From NCBI GenBank assembly GCA_963724985.1, contig CAVRWV010000025.1, positions 186,001 through 250,000 on the forward strand: a DNA stretch of 64,000 nucleotides, read 5' to 3'. This document shows positions 52,472 to 61,903 of this stretch, in pieces (positions within the stretch are counted from its first letter, which is position 1; every line of letters begins with the position of its first letter). This DNA is from JAJPJE01 sp963724985. Its GTDB lineage: Bacteria; Acidobacteriota; Terriglobia; Terriglobales; Acidobacteriaceae. Made by a program: the position numbers and the translations under genes. The notes beneath the pieces were generated by a model, which saw only the letters and a list, made by a program, of their open reading frames with translations, had not been told where the DNA came from and did no database searches.

Positions 52472-54613
52472 ATGAGTGAACCGACAAAAACTGCCGAGCT
52501 GAATTCGCTGGCACACGCCTCCTCTTCGTACCTGCGCTCCGCCATGCATCAGCCGATCCGCTGGCATGAGTGGGGCGATGAGGCCTTCGAAACTGCCAAG
52601 CGCGAGAACAAGCCCATCCTGCTGGATATTGGCGCGGTGTGGTGTCACTGGTGCCACGTGATGGATCGCGAATCGTATGACGATCCTGAAGTCGCGCAGA
52701 TCGTGAATGACAGGTACGTCGCGATCAAGGTGGATCGCGATGAGCGTCCGGATATCGACAGCCGGTACCAGTCTGCGGTGCAGGCGATGACAGGACAAGG
52801 TGGATGGCCGCTGACAGCGTTTCTGACGCCGGAAGGGAAACCGTTTTTCGGTGGTACCTATTTCCCGCCACAGGACCACTATGGACGTCCGGGATTCAAG
52901 CGCGTGCTGCTGACCATTGCCGATGCGTTTCGTGAGAAGAAAGCTGATGTCGATGAGCAGGCGAACTCGGTAATGAACATGATCGGCCGTACGGAGGCGT
53001 TTGCGGAGGTCGATGCCGATCGGGTGAGCCCGCAGATCATCGATCACATCCTCGGTAGCGCGCAGAGCCTGTTTGACGCGAAGCATGGCGGCTTCGGCAG
53101 CGCGCCCAAATTTCCGCACTCGTCGACGATCGATCTGCTGCTGCATCGGTATGCCCGGACAGGCGATCCGGATGTGGGGAACATTTGCAATACGACGCTG
53201 GAGCACATGGCACGCGGCGGAATTTACGATCAGCTGGCGGGAGGGTTCCATCGTTACTCGGTCGATGAGCACTGGCTGGTGCCGCACTTCGAGAAGATGT
53301 CGTATGACAACTCAGAACTGCTGAAGAATTATGTGCATGCCTATCAGGCGACGGGCATTCCGTTTTTTGCGGCGGTGGCACGCGACATCATTCGATGGAT
53401 GGACGAATGGCTCAGCGATCGTGAGAACAGCGGCTTCTATGGATCGCAGGACGCCGACTACTCGATGGACGATGATGGCGACTATTTCACGTGGACGCTG
53501 GACGAGGCGCGGGCGGCGCTGACACCAGATCAGATGAAAGTCGCCGCTGCTTACTACGACATTGGCGAAGTGGGCGACATGCACCACAATCCGGCGAAGA
53601 ATGTGCTGTGGGTGAAGTCTTCGGTGGAGCAGATCGCGATGAGCAACAGCATGTCTGTGGATCGGGCTTCGGCGCTGCTGGATTCGGCCAAGCAGAAGCT
53701 GTATGAGGCGCGACTGAAGCGTCCGACGCCATATGTCGACAAGACGGTGTACGTGAACTGGAATGCGCTGTGTATTTCCGCGTACCTGCAAGCAGCGCAG
53801 GTGCTGGGGCTGGAAGATGCGCGCAAGTTTGCGCTGCGCTCGCTGGATCGAATCTTGTCGGAGGCGTGGAAGCCCGGCGAAGGATTGAAACACGTGATCG
53901 CGTATTCAGACCCGAAGGCAAAGACGCGGGCAACGGCTGGCTTGGTGGACGATTATGCGTTCACCGCAATTGCTGCTCTCGACGCTTATGAGACGACGGG
54001 CGACTTCGTTTACTTCAAATTCGCGCGGCAGATTGCAGACAAGATGGTGGAGCTGTTCTACGACGATACGCGCGGAGGATTCTTCGACACCGCGAAAGGT
54101 GAAGAAGGACTTCTCGGCGCACTGAGTGCCCGTCGCAAGCCGTTCCAGGATTCCCCCACGCCTTCCGGGAACAGTGCTGCGGCGATCGCGCTGTTGCGAG
54201 TCTATGGATATACGAATGACGAGTCTTACCGCGACAAGGCGGAAGCAACGCTTGAAGTGTTTGCCGGTTTGGCGCAGCAAGTCGGAATTTACGCCGGAAC
54301 CTACGGTATTGCTGCCGTCTGGTATTTCAAACCGCACACACAGATAGTGGTGATTGGCGATGATCGTCAGGCAGACCAGTTGTTTGCAGCCGCCCTGGCT
54401 CCGTTCGCGCTGAACAAGTCGGTGATCCGGATGCGATCGAGCGAAGCGGACGAGCACAGTTTGCCACCAGCTCTGGCGGAGACGATCCCGAACCTGCCGG
54501 CGGTGAAGCAGGGTAAATCGGTGGCGGTGGTGTGCTCGAACTTCACGTGCATGCCTCCGATTGAAGATCCTGACCAGCTCGCGAAGACCTTGCACGAGGT
54601 GCTCTCGGCCTGA
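52472..54613 (+). CDS. DUF255 / YyaL-type thioredoxin-domain protein
   Basis: The protein has 713 residues. The N-terminal thioredoxin-like DUF255 domain has C58-H-W-C61-H in GAVWCHWCHVMDRESYDDPEVAQI, then GQGGWPLTAFLTPEGKPFFGGTYFPP. A long (alpha/alpha)6 barrel follows (FGSAPKFPHSSTIDLLLHRY, YDQLAGGFHRYSVDEHWLVPHFEKMSYDN), as in the SPATA20/YyaL family. The length is standard. The biochemical function of the family is not established. Confidence 0.92.
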   Translation: MSEPTKTAELNSLAHASSSYLRSAMHQPIRWHEWGDEAFETAKRENKPILLDIGAVWCHWCHVMDRESYDDPEVAQIVNDRYVAIKVDRDERPDIDSRYQSAVQAMTGQGGWPLTAFLTPEGKPFFGGTYFPPQDHYGRPGFKRVLLTIADAFREKKADVDEQANSVMNMIGRTEAFAEVDADRVSPQIIDHILGSAQSLFDAKHGGFGSAPKFPHSSTIDLLLHRYARTGDPDVGNICNTTLEHMARGGIYDQLAGGFHRYSVDEHWLVPHFEKMSYDNSELLKNYVHAYQATGIPFFAAVARDIIRWMDEWLSDRENSGFYGSQDADYSMDDDGDYFTWTLDEARAALTPDQMKVAAAYYDIGEVGDMHHNPAKNVLWVKSSVEQIAMSNSMSVDRASALLDSAKQKLYEARLKRPTPYVDKTVYVNWNALCISAYLQAAQVLGLEDARKFALRSLDRILSEAWKPGEGLKHVIAYSDPKAKTRATAGLVDDYAFTAIAALDAYETTGDFVYFKFARQIADKMVELFYDDTRGGFFDTAKGEEGLLGALSARRKPFQDSPTPSGNSAAAIALLRVYGYTNDESYRDKAEATLEVFAGLAQQVGIYAGTYGIAAVWYFKPHTQIVVIGDDRQADQLFAAALAPFALNKSVIRMRSSEADEHSLPPALAETIPNLPAVKQGKSVAVVCSNFTCMPPIEDPDQLAKTLHEVLSA

Positions 54614-54698
54614 AACACAATGTGAATTTCTGGTAAGCGGAGTACTTTCCTGCAACCTTTCGCAGCGGATGAAATCGAATCGCTCAGGAGCGAAACGA

Positions 54699-55202
54699 AT
54701 GGCTACTGCGACGAGTGAAACCCGCTTTTTCGAAACCAGCATTGATCTTTCGGAGCACATCAGAAAGGAAGCTGTAGGAATACTGAATCAGCGCCTGGCG
54801 GATGCGACCGATCTGAAAACGCAGACCAAGTACGCGCACTGGAACGTGAAGGGACCACAGTTTTTTCAGTTACATGAATTGTTCGATCAAATCGCCGAGC
54901 ACTTCGATGAGTACGCGGATTTGCTAGCGGAACGCGCGACAGCGCTGGGTGGTACTGCGCACGGTACTGCGCGCCAGGCGGTTGCGGTTTCGAGTATCCC
55001 CGAGTATGAGGTAACCGCGACCACTGGGACCGAACACGTACGCGCTCTATCGCGGAATGTTGCGACCTTCGCAGAATACGTGCGCGAGGCGATCGATAAG
55101 ACAGACGAGATCGGCGACAAATCGACGGCGGATGTGTTCACTGAAATCTCGCGGCAGGTCGATAAGGACTTGTGGTTCCTGCAAGCGCACCTGCAGGCGT
55201 AA
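54699..55202 (+). CDS. dps: Dps-type ferritin-like DNA protection protein
   Basis: The protein has 167 residues from ATG 54699 with CAGGAG upstream. The ferroxidase signature is KYAHWNVKGPQFFQLHELFDQIAEHFDEYADLLAERATALGG, with the His, Asp and Glu ligands of Dps. It forms dodecamers that oxidise iron with peroxide and coat DNA. It is followed by a strong terminator and lies 85 bp after the DUF255 gene. Confidence 0.93.
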   Translation: MATATSETRFFETSIDLSEHIRKEAVGILNQRLADATDLKTQTKYAHWNVKGPQFFQLHELFDQIAEHFDEYADLLAERATALGGTAHGTARQAVAVSSIPEYEVTATTGTEHVRALSRNVATFAEYVREAIDKTDEIGDKSTADVFTEISRQVDKDLWFLQAHLQA

Positions 55203-55227
55203 TTGCCGGTAGAAAACTGGGCTATCT

Positions 55228-55255
55228 AAAAGGCGCTGCGGCGCCTTTTATTTTT
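55228..55255 (+). terminator. Rho-independent terminator after dps
   Basis: AAAAGGCGC pairs with GCGCCTTTT around a TGCG loop, followed by ATTTTT. Confidence 0.9.
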
Positions 55256-55293
55256 CGTCTTGTTCTTTGGCGAAAACCGCCGATCGAGGGAAA

Positions 55294-55641
55294 ATGAAAA
55301 TCACGCAAGCGACTGCGGAGGAGTATCAGTGGGGATCTAATTGTCTCGGCTGGCGATTCGTGGATCGAGCGGAGATGAGTGTGATTCGGGAGCGCATGCC
55401 TCCAGGAACGAGCGAGGTGCGGCATCATCATGAGAAATCGCGGCAGTTCTTTTTTATCTTGAGGGGCTCTGCGCGAATTGAGTCAGGCGGGGAACAAGTG
55501 CAACTCGCGAAAGATGAGGGGCTGGAAATCCCGCCTGGAGTAGATCATCAGATATTCAACGATTCCGATGAAGATCTGGAGTTCCTGCTGGTATCTCAGC
55601 CTTCCACAAAGGGTGACCGGATATTGGCTCCCCGACCTTAA
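55294..55641 (+). CDS. Small cupin-domain protein
   Basis: The protein has 115 residues from ATG 55294 with GAGGG upstream; the open TTG start at 55267 is less likely. Cupin motifs are MPPGTSEVRHHHEKSRQFFFILRGSARIE (His-His-Glu type ligands) and LEIPPGVDHQIFNDSDEDLEFLLVSQPST. It is a single metal-binding barrel of unknown substrate, converging with the glcF gene. Confidence 0.85.
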   Translation: MKITQATAEEYQWGSNCLGWRFVDRAEMSVIRERMPPGTSEVRHHHEKSRQFFFILRGSARIESGGEQVQLAKDEGLEIPPGVDHQIFNDSDEDLEFLLVSQPSTKGDRILAPRP

Positions 55642-55653
55642 TGTTCGTCGGCG

Positions 55654-56888
55654 CTAGCGGTAGGCTTCGTCGAGCAGCTCGATGACGTGCACGACTCGCC
55701 GTTTGAGATTGCACTGCGCAACCCCGACGCGGAGCTGCAACATGCATCCGACGTTGGCGGTGGCGATGATCTCGGCGTCGGTTGAGCTGACGTCTTCCAT
55801 CTTCGCTTCGAGAATCTTCATCGAGAGCTCGTTCTGGACGACGTTATAGGTTCCTGCGCTGCCGCAGCACTGATCAGAATGCGGCATCTCGATCAATTCC
55901 GCTCCAATTGCGCGCAGCAGTTCGCGAGGCGCAGAGCGAATCTTCTGAGCATGCGCGAGGTGGCACGGGTCCTGGTAGCTGACACGCGCCTTGATCTTCT
56001 GCCGGGGGGAGCGCAGTCCGAGTTCGGCGAGGAATTCGTTTACGTCTCGCGTTTTGGCAACGAATGTTTCTGCCTTTACTGCGTATGCTGGATCGTGGGC
56101 GAGCAGATCGCCATACTCCTTCATCATTGAGCCGCAGCCAGCGGCATTGGTGATGATGGCGTCGACGCTCTCGGCGAGCATAGCGTCGATGTTCTTGCGC
56201 GCAAGGTCGCGGGCGTCGTCGCGGAATCCCGCATGAGCGTGCAACGCTCCACAGCAGCTCTGTTGCGGCGGAACGTAGACCGTCACGCCATTTTTCTGCA
56301 GAACGCGAATGGTGGCGCGATTCAATTCAGCGAAGCTGACGCTGGCGATGCAGCCAAGCAGGAACGAACCCGGGCACGCTGCTCGCCCTCAGCAGGGAAC
56401 GTTTTGCCGAGATCGTCGAAAGAAAACCGGTCATCGATCTGCGGCGAGAGCGCTTCGACCTTTTCCAAACCTAGAGATTTCAGCACGCCGCTTTCGCGGA
56501 CCATCTTCTGCACACCTAATCGGTGATAGAAGCGCAGCAGCTTCGCCCAGAAAGCCAGCAAGCGGAAGCTCTTCAGCAGTGTCTTATACGTGTAGTGACG
56601 CGCCAGTCGCGCCAGTAGAGGACGGCGGTAGTTCTGTTCAATCTCGGCGCGAGCACGTTCGACGATGTGGCCGTAGTTCACGCCGGAAGGGCAGGCGGTC
56701 TGACAAGCCAGGCACCCGAGGCAACGATCGATGTGCGTGACAAACGAATCGGCAATCGCCAGATTTCCCTGGTCAACCTGCAGGATTTGGTAGATGCGTC
56801 CGCGTGGCGAATCAGCTTCGAGGCCGAGCACACGATAGGTAGGGCACTGCTCGAGGCAGAGTCCGCAGTGAATGCAGGTGGAGTACAA
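55654..56888 (-). CDS. glcF: Glycolate oxidase iron-sulfur subunit GlcF (frameshifted)
   Basis: The N-terminal part has two 4Fe-4S motifs, CIHCGLCLEQCPTYRVLG and CLGCLACQTACPSGVNYG. At about 56366 one base seems missing. The first frame ends in SPASASLN, while the next frame continues LLGCIASVSFAELNRATIRVLQ. It then has the CCG domains QQSCCGALHAHAG and SDQCCGSAGTYNVVQ. The joined protein is about 410 residues, normal for GlcF. The first usable start in the frame is TTG 56888, directly at YSTCIHCG. Family-like sequence continues in frame up to about 56963 (HSHFTTSDRPTWDLYS), so the real start may be a rare codon overlapping the glcE stop. Confidence 0.87.
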
Positions 56889-56959
56889 ATCCCAGGTCGG
56901 GCGATCGGAGGTGGTGAAGTGGGAATGCCGTTCCGTGCTCTCGATATGAGGTGCGGTGC

Positions 56960-58276
56960 TCAGACCAGGAACCTCCCGCGATTGAGAATCAGTTTCGGAT
57001 CGAGCGCGACGCGAACGGCGCGCATGGCGGCAACATCGGTGGGAGTGGATCCCCAGACATCGACGTGAGACTTCAGCGCCGTGGGGCAGTGCGCGATGAC
57101 TGCCATTGAGTCCGAGCCGAGCGCCTCGCGATACTGCGTGACCGCGGTGGCCAGCTTCTCGACATTTTCGGAATTGGAGAAGCTGACGACGAAAGATCCG
57201 GCAGCGCGACCCAGAGCAGCCCAGTGAAGGCCGACACGGTTTGCGACGACTGAGGCGGATTCGAGCGCATTCTCAACAGCGGATGCCGGTACGCTTATAC
57301 GGACGAGAACCGAATTGCGTTTGCCGCGAATCCACAGTTGTTCCCAATCGGCAACCGTGCGCCAGAACATCTCTTCGTCCGCGCCTTCTCCTTCGCGGGC
57401 TACGCTAACGCCGAGCTCCTGCCTGTACCTGTCAAGTACAGCATGGCTTCCGCCCGCGCGAACGTACACGGCCCATGCGCCCGGCGGACCGCCATCGGGA
57501 ATCATGGTGCGCGCTTCCGGCGAGGCAATTTCGAGGCAAAGCGGAGAGAGCGGCGACTGCGCGATGCGGTCGCGATATTCGATTGCCTGGCGAAGGCTAA
57601 CGAATTCCGCGATGAATGTATGGAACTGTTGCGGGCGAGGGAAGACCTTCAGATTGGCGGAGACGATGACGCCGAGCGTGCCGAAGCTGCCGGTCATCAA
57701 CTTCATCAGGTCGTAGCCGGCGACATTCTTCACGACGCGGCCACCGGCCTTGGCAATCTTTCCGTCGGGAGTAACGAATTGCACTCCCAGAAGGAATTCG
57801 CGAATCCCGCCAAAGCGATGCTGGAATGAGCCGCTGGTGTTGGTGGCGATGGCGCCGCCTAACGTGACGCGGTCGCGGGCAGCGGGATCGATCGGCAACA
57901 GCTGGCGGTTCGCGCTAACCAGACGGTCTAGTTCGGCAATCGTAACGCCTGCGCCGACGCCGATGGTCAGATCGCCAGGATCGTAGTGTTCGACCTGCTT
58001 CAGGCGATTCAGCAGAAGGACAATGTCGATAGGCGGCGGGATGCGTCCGACGTTCTGGTGTACGAAGCCACCGGCGGGCGCGACCACCAGGTCGTGCTCG
58101 TGCGCGAAGCGCATCACGGCAGCCACTTCTTCTACTGTGCCCGGAGCGACCATCACGGAAGGCACCACGTGGTTGATCGCAATGCGATGGAGGTCGCCTG
58201 GAGTGTCCCAGACGTGTGCATCGCCGCCAATGCGCGCCAGTTCGACACGTAAAGAAGGAGAGGCAGTCGCGCTCAA
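56960..58276 (-). CDS. glcE: Glycolate oxidase FAD-binding subunit GlcE
   Basis: The protein has 438 residues. The PCMH-type FAD domain shows VMVAPGTVEEVAAVMRFAHEHDLVVAPAGGF, TIGVGAGVTIAELDRLVSANRQLLPIDP and TLGGAIATNTSGSFQHRFGGIREFLLGVQFV. It resembles GlcD but has a shorter C-terminal domain, ending LILNRGRFLV. It overlaps glcD by 4 bp. Together with glcD and glcF it oxidises glycolate (or D-lactate) to glyoxylate and passes electrons to quinone. Confidence 0.9.
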   Translation of the reverse strand: MSATASPSLRVELARIGGDAHVWDTPGDLHRIAINHVVPSVMVAPGTVEEVAAVMRFAHEHDLVVAPAGGFVHQNVGRIPPPIDIVLLLNRLKQVEHYDPGDLTIGVGAGVTIAELDRLVSANRQLLPIDPAARDRVTLGGAIATNTSGSFQHRFGGIREFLLGVQFVTPDGKIAKAGGRVVKNVAGYDLMKLMTGSFGTLGVIVSANLKVFPRPQQFHTFIAEFVSLRQAIEYRDRIAQSPLSPLCLEIASPEARTMIPDGGPPGAWAVYVRAGGSHAVLDRYRQELGVSVAREGEGADEEMFWRTVADWEQLWIRGKRNSVLVRISVPASAVENALESASVVANRVGLHWAALGRAAGSFVVSFSNSENVEKLATAVTQYREALGSDSMAVIAHCPTALKSHVDVWGSTPTDVAAMRAVRVALDPKLILNRGRFLV

Positions 58277-59706
58277 GATTTCACCTCTTGAACTGGCTGA
58301 CGCGACATGACGCCTTCACGGCAGCTGCGCGGAGTGGGCAGGATCTTCTGCGGATTGAAGAGGCCATGGGGGTTGAAAGCATTGCGCACGTGGGCCATTA
58401 CTTCGAGGTCGTCGTCGGTGAACAGCACGGGCATGAGCTCGTTCTTTTCCATGCCAATGCCGTGTTCGCCAGTCAACGTTCCACCGAGTTCCACGCAGCG
58501 TGTGAGGATCTCGCGTCCGGCGGCATGAACTTTCTCGAGCTGCGCAGGATCGCGTGAGTCAAAGAGGATGGCGGGATGCAAATTGCCGTCCCCTGCGTGA
58601 AAGATGTTACAAATCTTCATCTGATATTTCTGCGAGACCTGATCGATGAAGCGGAGGACTTCGGCAATCTTGGTACGCGGGACCACGCCATCTTGCGTGT
58701 AATAAGAAGGAGCGAGCCGCCCGATGGCGGCGAAGGCGTTCTTGCGGCCTATCCATAGGAGTTGCCGCTCGCGTTCGTCTTTAGCGCGACGAATTTCGCG
58801 GGCATGATGTGCCTGGCAGACGCGCGCGACCGCTTCTGCCTGCTCTTCCACTTCTTCGCGCAAGCCTTCGAGCTCGATCAACAAGACTGCGCCGGAATCT
58901 ACGGGATATCCGGCATGCGTGGCTTCTTCCACGGCGCGCAGCGTCCAGCCATCGAGCATTTCGAGCGCCGAGGGTGTGATTCCTTCCGCGGTAAGCGCAG
59001 TGACAGAGTTGGCGGCATCTTCCGCATTTTGATAAATCGCGAGAAGCGTGGCGACATGTTCGGGAAGAGGAGACAGCTTCACCGTGATGCGAGTGACGAT
59101 GCCAACAGTGCCTTCAGTGCCAACGAAGAATCCGGTTAGATCGTAGCCGGCGTGCTCGGTGGCTTTACCGCCGAACTCCGCGATACTGCCGTCAGCGAGG
59201 ACAACCTCCAGTCCTGCGATGTGGTTTACGGTCACGCCGTAGGCAAGCGTATGCGGTCCGCCGGAATTTTCAGCGACATTGCCACCGATTGTGCTGGCCT
59301 TCTGGCTGGAGGGGTCGGGCGCGTAGTAGAGCCCATGTTTCGCGACGGTTTGCGAGAGCTCCAGATTCACCACGCCCGGCTGCACGGTGGCACGACGGTT
59401 GGCGACATCGATCTCCAGGATCTTTCGCATACGCGAGAAGACCATGACGATTCCACCCTGGCGCGGCACGGAGCCTCCGCTCAGACCGGTTCCCGCGCCA
59501 CGCGGAACAATGGGAACACCGGCTTGCGCAGCCATGCGCACGATCGCAGAAACCTGCTCGGTAGTTTCGGGAAGAACGACGATTTCAGGAGTGCCCTTCG
59601 CGAGGCCAGCGTCGTACTCGTACAACATCAAGTCTTCGGGCCGGCGGAGTACAGCATCTGCGCCGAGAGCGGAACGAAGCTGCTTCGCCAATGCGGGAAC
59701 ATTCAT
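58273..59706 (-). CDS. glcD: Glycolate oxidase subunit GlcD
   Basis: The protein has 477 residues. FAD-binding motifs are IVVLPETTEQVSAIVRMAAQAGVPIVPRGAGTGLSGGSVP and STIGGNVAENSGGPHTLAYGVT. The C-terminal substrate cap has CNIFHAGDGNLHPAILFDSRD and GGTLTGEHGIGMEKNELM, with the His and Glu metal/substrate ligands. It is complete and of normal length. It is the first gene of glcDEF. Confidence 0.95.
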   Translation of the reverse strand: MNVPALAKQLRSALGADAVLRRPEDLMLYEYDAGLAKGTPEIVVLPETTEQVSAIVRMAAQAGVPIVPRGAGTGLSGGSVPRQGGIVMVFSRMRKILEIDVANRRATVQPGVVNLELSQTVAKHGLYYAPDPSSQKASTIGGNVAENSGGPHTLAYGVTVNHIAGLEVVLADGSIAEFGGKATEHAGYDLTGFFVGTEGTVGIVTRITVKLSPLPEHVATLLAIYQNAEDAANSVTALTAEGITPSALEMLDGWTLRAVEEATHAGYPVDSGAVLLIELEGLREEVEEQAEAVARVCQAHHAREIRRAKDERERQLLWIGRKNAFAAIGRLAPSYYTQDGVVPRTKIAEVLRFIDQVSQKYQMKICNIFHAGDGNLHPAILFDSRDPAQLEKVHAAGREILTRCVELGGTLTGEHGIGMEKNELMPVLFTDDDLEVMAHVRNAFNPHGLFNPQKILPTPRSCREGVMSRQPVQEVKS

Positions 59707-59857
59707 GCGCGCTGGAAGCGGTCTGTAGGAGGGTCATTCTAGCACCGGGATTCCGCTCCGTTGCCGGACGATTACAAATTGTTACATTTTCCGATCGCAG
59801 CCGACGCGCACCTGCCTCGGCAACGTCAGCAGGCAGGAACGCGACTATCCTGATGAG

Positions 59858-60793
59858 GTGAGCGGTGCAGAACAGAACGAGCGGTTGCTGGCATCCTTCG
59901 TTGACTACCTGAAGGTGGAGAAGGGCTTGGCGAACCTGAGCGTGGAGGCGTATCTGCGCGATCTGCGCCAGTTCTCGGAGTTCGCGGAAACAGTGAAGCG
60001 CGAGTTGTTGCGAGTTCGGCGCGAAGATGTGAAGAAGTTTATCGACTCTTTGCTGTCGAACGAAGTGGACGGGCGCTCCGTGGCTCGCAAGCTTTCGGCG
60101 CTGCGGCACTTCTACCGCTATCTTCTGTTGGACCGGCACGTCAAGGAAGATCCCACCCTGAATATCGACACGCCCAAGCAATGGAAGGTGCTCCCCAAGG
60201 CGCTTTCGCGCGTGGAAGCGGAGCACGTTGTGCAAGTTGAGCGGCCAGTGGCGGAGAAGAAACTGGCGCAGGCAATCGCCGCTCGCGACCGCGCCATGCT
60301 GGAGATGATGTATGCCGGCGGGCTGCGCGTGTCTGAGATCGTGAACGTAAAGATGGAGGATCTGAAGCTCGACTTGGGCTACGCGGTGGTGCGTGGCAAG
60401 GGTGATAAGGATCGAGTGGTCCCACTGGGCCGTCCGGCACAGGAGATGCTTGCGGTTTACCTGAGTGAGTGGCGGCCGGTGCTGGCTTGCGGCAAAAACA
60501 CTGCGCAAATATTCATTGCGCGCGCCGCCAAACGCCTGACGCGGCAACGTGTGTGGCAAGTGGTGCAGGGCGCCGCCGAGAGCACCGGCAGGCATGCCAG
60601 TCCACATATGTTGCGGCACAGTTGCGCTACGCACATGGTGGAGAACGGGGCGGATCTAAGGACGGTGCAAACGATCCTGGGTCACGCGGATATTTCGACG
60701 ACGCAGATCTACACACACCTGGCGTTGGATCGACTGAAGAGCGTGCACCGGGAGCACCATCCGAGAGGGAAGAAGAAAGTGATCAGTGGTTAG
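59858..60793 (+). CDS. XerD/XerC-type tyrosine recombinase
   Basis: The protein has 311 residues from GTG 59858. An N-terminal SAM-like core-binding domain spans 7-95. The catalytic set is complete: R157 (GLRVSE), K181, H250 and R253 (SPHMLRHSCATHM), H276 (LGHADISTTQ) and Y285 (IYTHL). The family ends a few residues later, as for Xer proteins resolving chromosome dimers at dif. A second Xer-like gene follows 46 bp downstream; which one is XerC and which is XerD cannot be decided here. Confidence 0.92.
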   Translation: MSGAEQNERLLASFVDYLKVEKGLANLSVEAYLRDLRQFSEFAETVKRELLRVRREDVKKFIDSLLSNEVDGRSVARKLSALRHFYRYLLLDRHVKEDPTLNIDTPKQWKVLPKALSRVEAEHVVQVERPVAEKKLAQAIAARDRAMLEMMYAGGLRVSEIVNVKMEDLKLDLGYAVVRGKGDKDRVVPLGRPAQEMLAVYLSEWRPVLACGKNTAQIFIARAAKRLTRQRVWQVVQGAAESTGRHASPHMLRHSCATHMVENGADLRTVQTILGHADISTTQIYTHLALDRLKSVHREHHPRGKKKVISG

Positions 60794-60839
60794 TTGCGTA
60801 GCTAGTAGCTAGTCGCTGAGAACCAGTTCGTTAACCGGC

Positions 60840-61751
60840 ATGGCAGAGACGAAACTCAGTCCGATGCAGAAGGCGGTGATCCAGTTCCTGCAGAGCTTGC
60901 GGGAGCGGAATGCCTCGCCGAACACGATGCTCGCGTACGGGAAAGATCTGGCGGAGTTCGTGAAATACATCGGTCCGATCGAGAAGCCCTCCGAGCTCGA
61001 TCACGTTCGCATTCGCGGATTTCTGTCACATCTATATGAGCGCGGACTCGGCAAGACATCGGTAGCGAGGCATCTGGCGGCGGTTCGATCGCTTTACAAG
61101 TGGCTGGCGCGCGAGGGGAAAGTTAAGCAGAACCCGGCGTCGCTGGTCTCCACGCCCAAGCTGCCGAAGAAATTGCCGCGCGTGCCCACGATCGAAGAAG
61201 TGAACAATGTGCTCGACGGCGAACTTCCGGAGACAGCTGCTTTCGTGGAGCGCGATAAGACGATCCTGGAACTGCTCTACGGATGCGGGCTGCGGAACTC
61301 AGAGTTGATCGGGATCAATCTGGACGACATACATTGGTCGAATGAGACCATCCTGGTTCGCGGCAAAGGCCGCAAGGAAAGAATGGTCCCGCTGGGCGAT
61401 ACGGCGGCAGAGGCGATCCGCGAATATCTCTCCAAAAGAAAAGAGTTGCTGGCGGCGAAGAAGAGGACCACACCGGCGTTGCTCGTCAATCTTCGCGGCC
61501 AGCGGCTGACCACGCGCAGCGTTGGGCGAATCGTCAAACACATCGCAGTCTCCAAAGGGCTCTCGCCCGATGTGCATCCGCACACCCTGCGGCACGCGTT
61601 TGGCACCCATTTGCTGGAAGAAGGCGCGGATCTGCGAGCGATCCAGGAAATGCTCGGCCACGAGCGTCTTTCCACGACACAACGCTATACGCAGCTTTCC
61701 ATGAAACACGTGGTCGAGGTGTACGACAAGACGCATCCCCGCGCGAAATAG
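60840..61751 (+). CDS. Second XerC/XerD-type tyrosine recombinase
   Basis: The protein has 303 residues from ATG 60840. The core-binding domain (FLQSLRERNASPNTMLAYGKDLAEF) and the catalytic residues are R152 (CGLRNSELIG), K176, H248 and R251 (HPHTLRHAFGTHLLEEGADL), H274 (LGHERLSTTQ) and Y283 (RYTQLS). The tandem arrangement with the previous gene suggests the XerC/XerD pair is encoded as one unit, unlike most genomes where they are unlinked. No flanking transposition genes were seen. Confidence 0.92.
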   Translation: MAETKLSPMQKAVIQFLQSLRERNASPNTMLAYGKDLAEFVKYIGPIEKPSELDHVRIRGFLSHLYERGLGKTSVARHLAAVRSLYKWLAREGKVKQNPASLVSTPKLPKKLPRVPTIEEVNNVLDGELPETAAFVERDKTILELLYGCGLRNSELIGINLDDIHWSNETILVRGKGRKERMVPLGDTAAEAIREYLSKRKELLAAKKRTTPALLVNLRGQRLTTRSVGRIVKHIAVSKGLSPDVHPHTLRHAFGTHLLEEGADLRAIQEMLGHERLSTTQRYTQLSMKHVVEVYDKTHPRAK

Positions 61752-61903
61752 CCCATCTGTCGCTTGATATCGTCCGTTTGTCCGGTGACGACAGGACAAG
61801 GGAACGAATGTGCCTAAAGTACCTTCGTAACCTATCGTTCCCCGATTGGTATAGCTAAAGTCATCTACACGAGCGATGCCGGTCACGGCAGAGGTGTAGG
61901 GGT

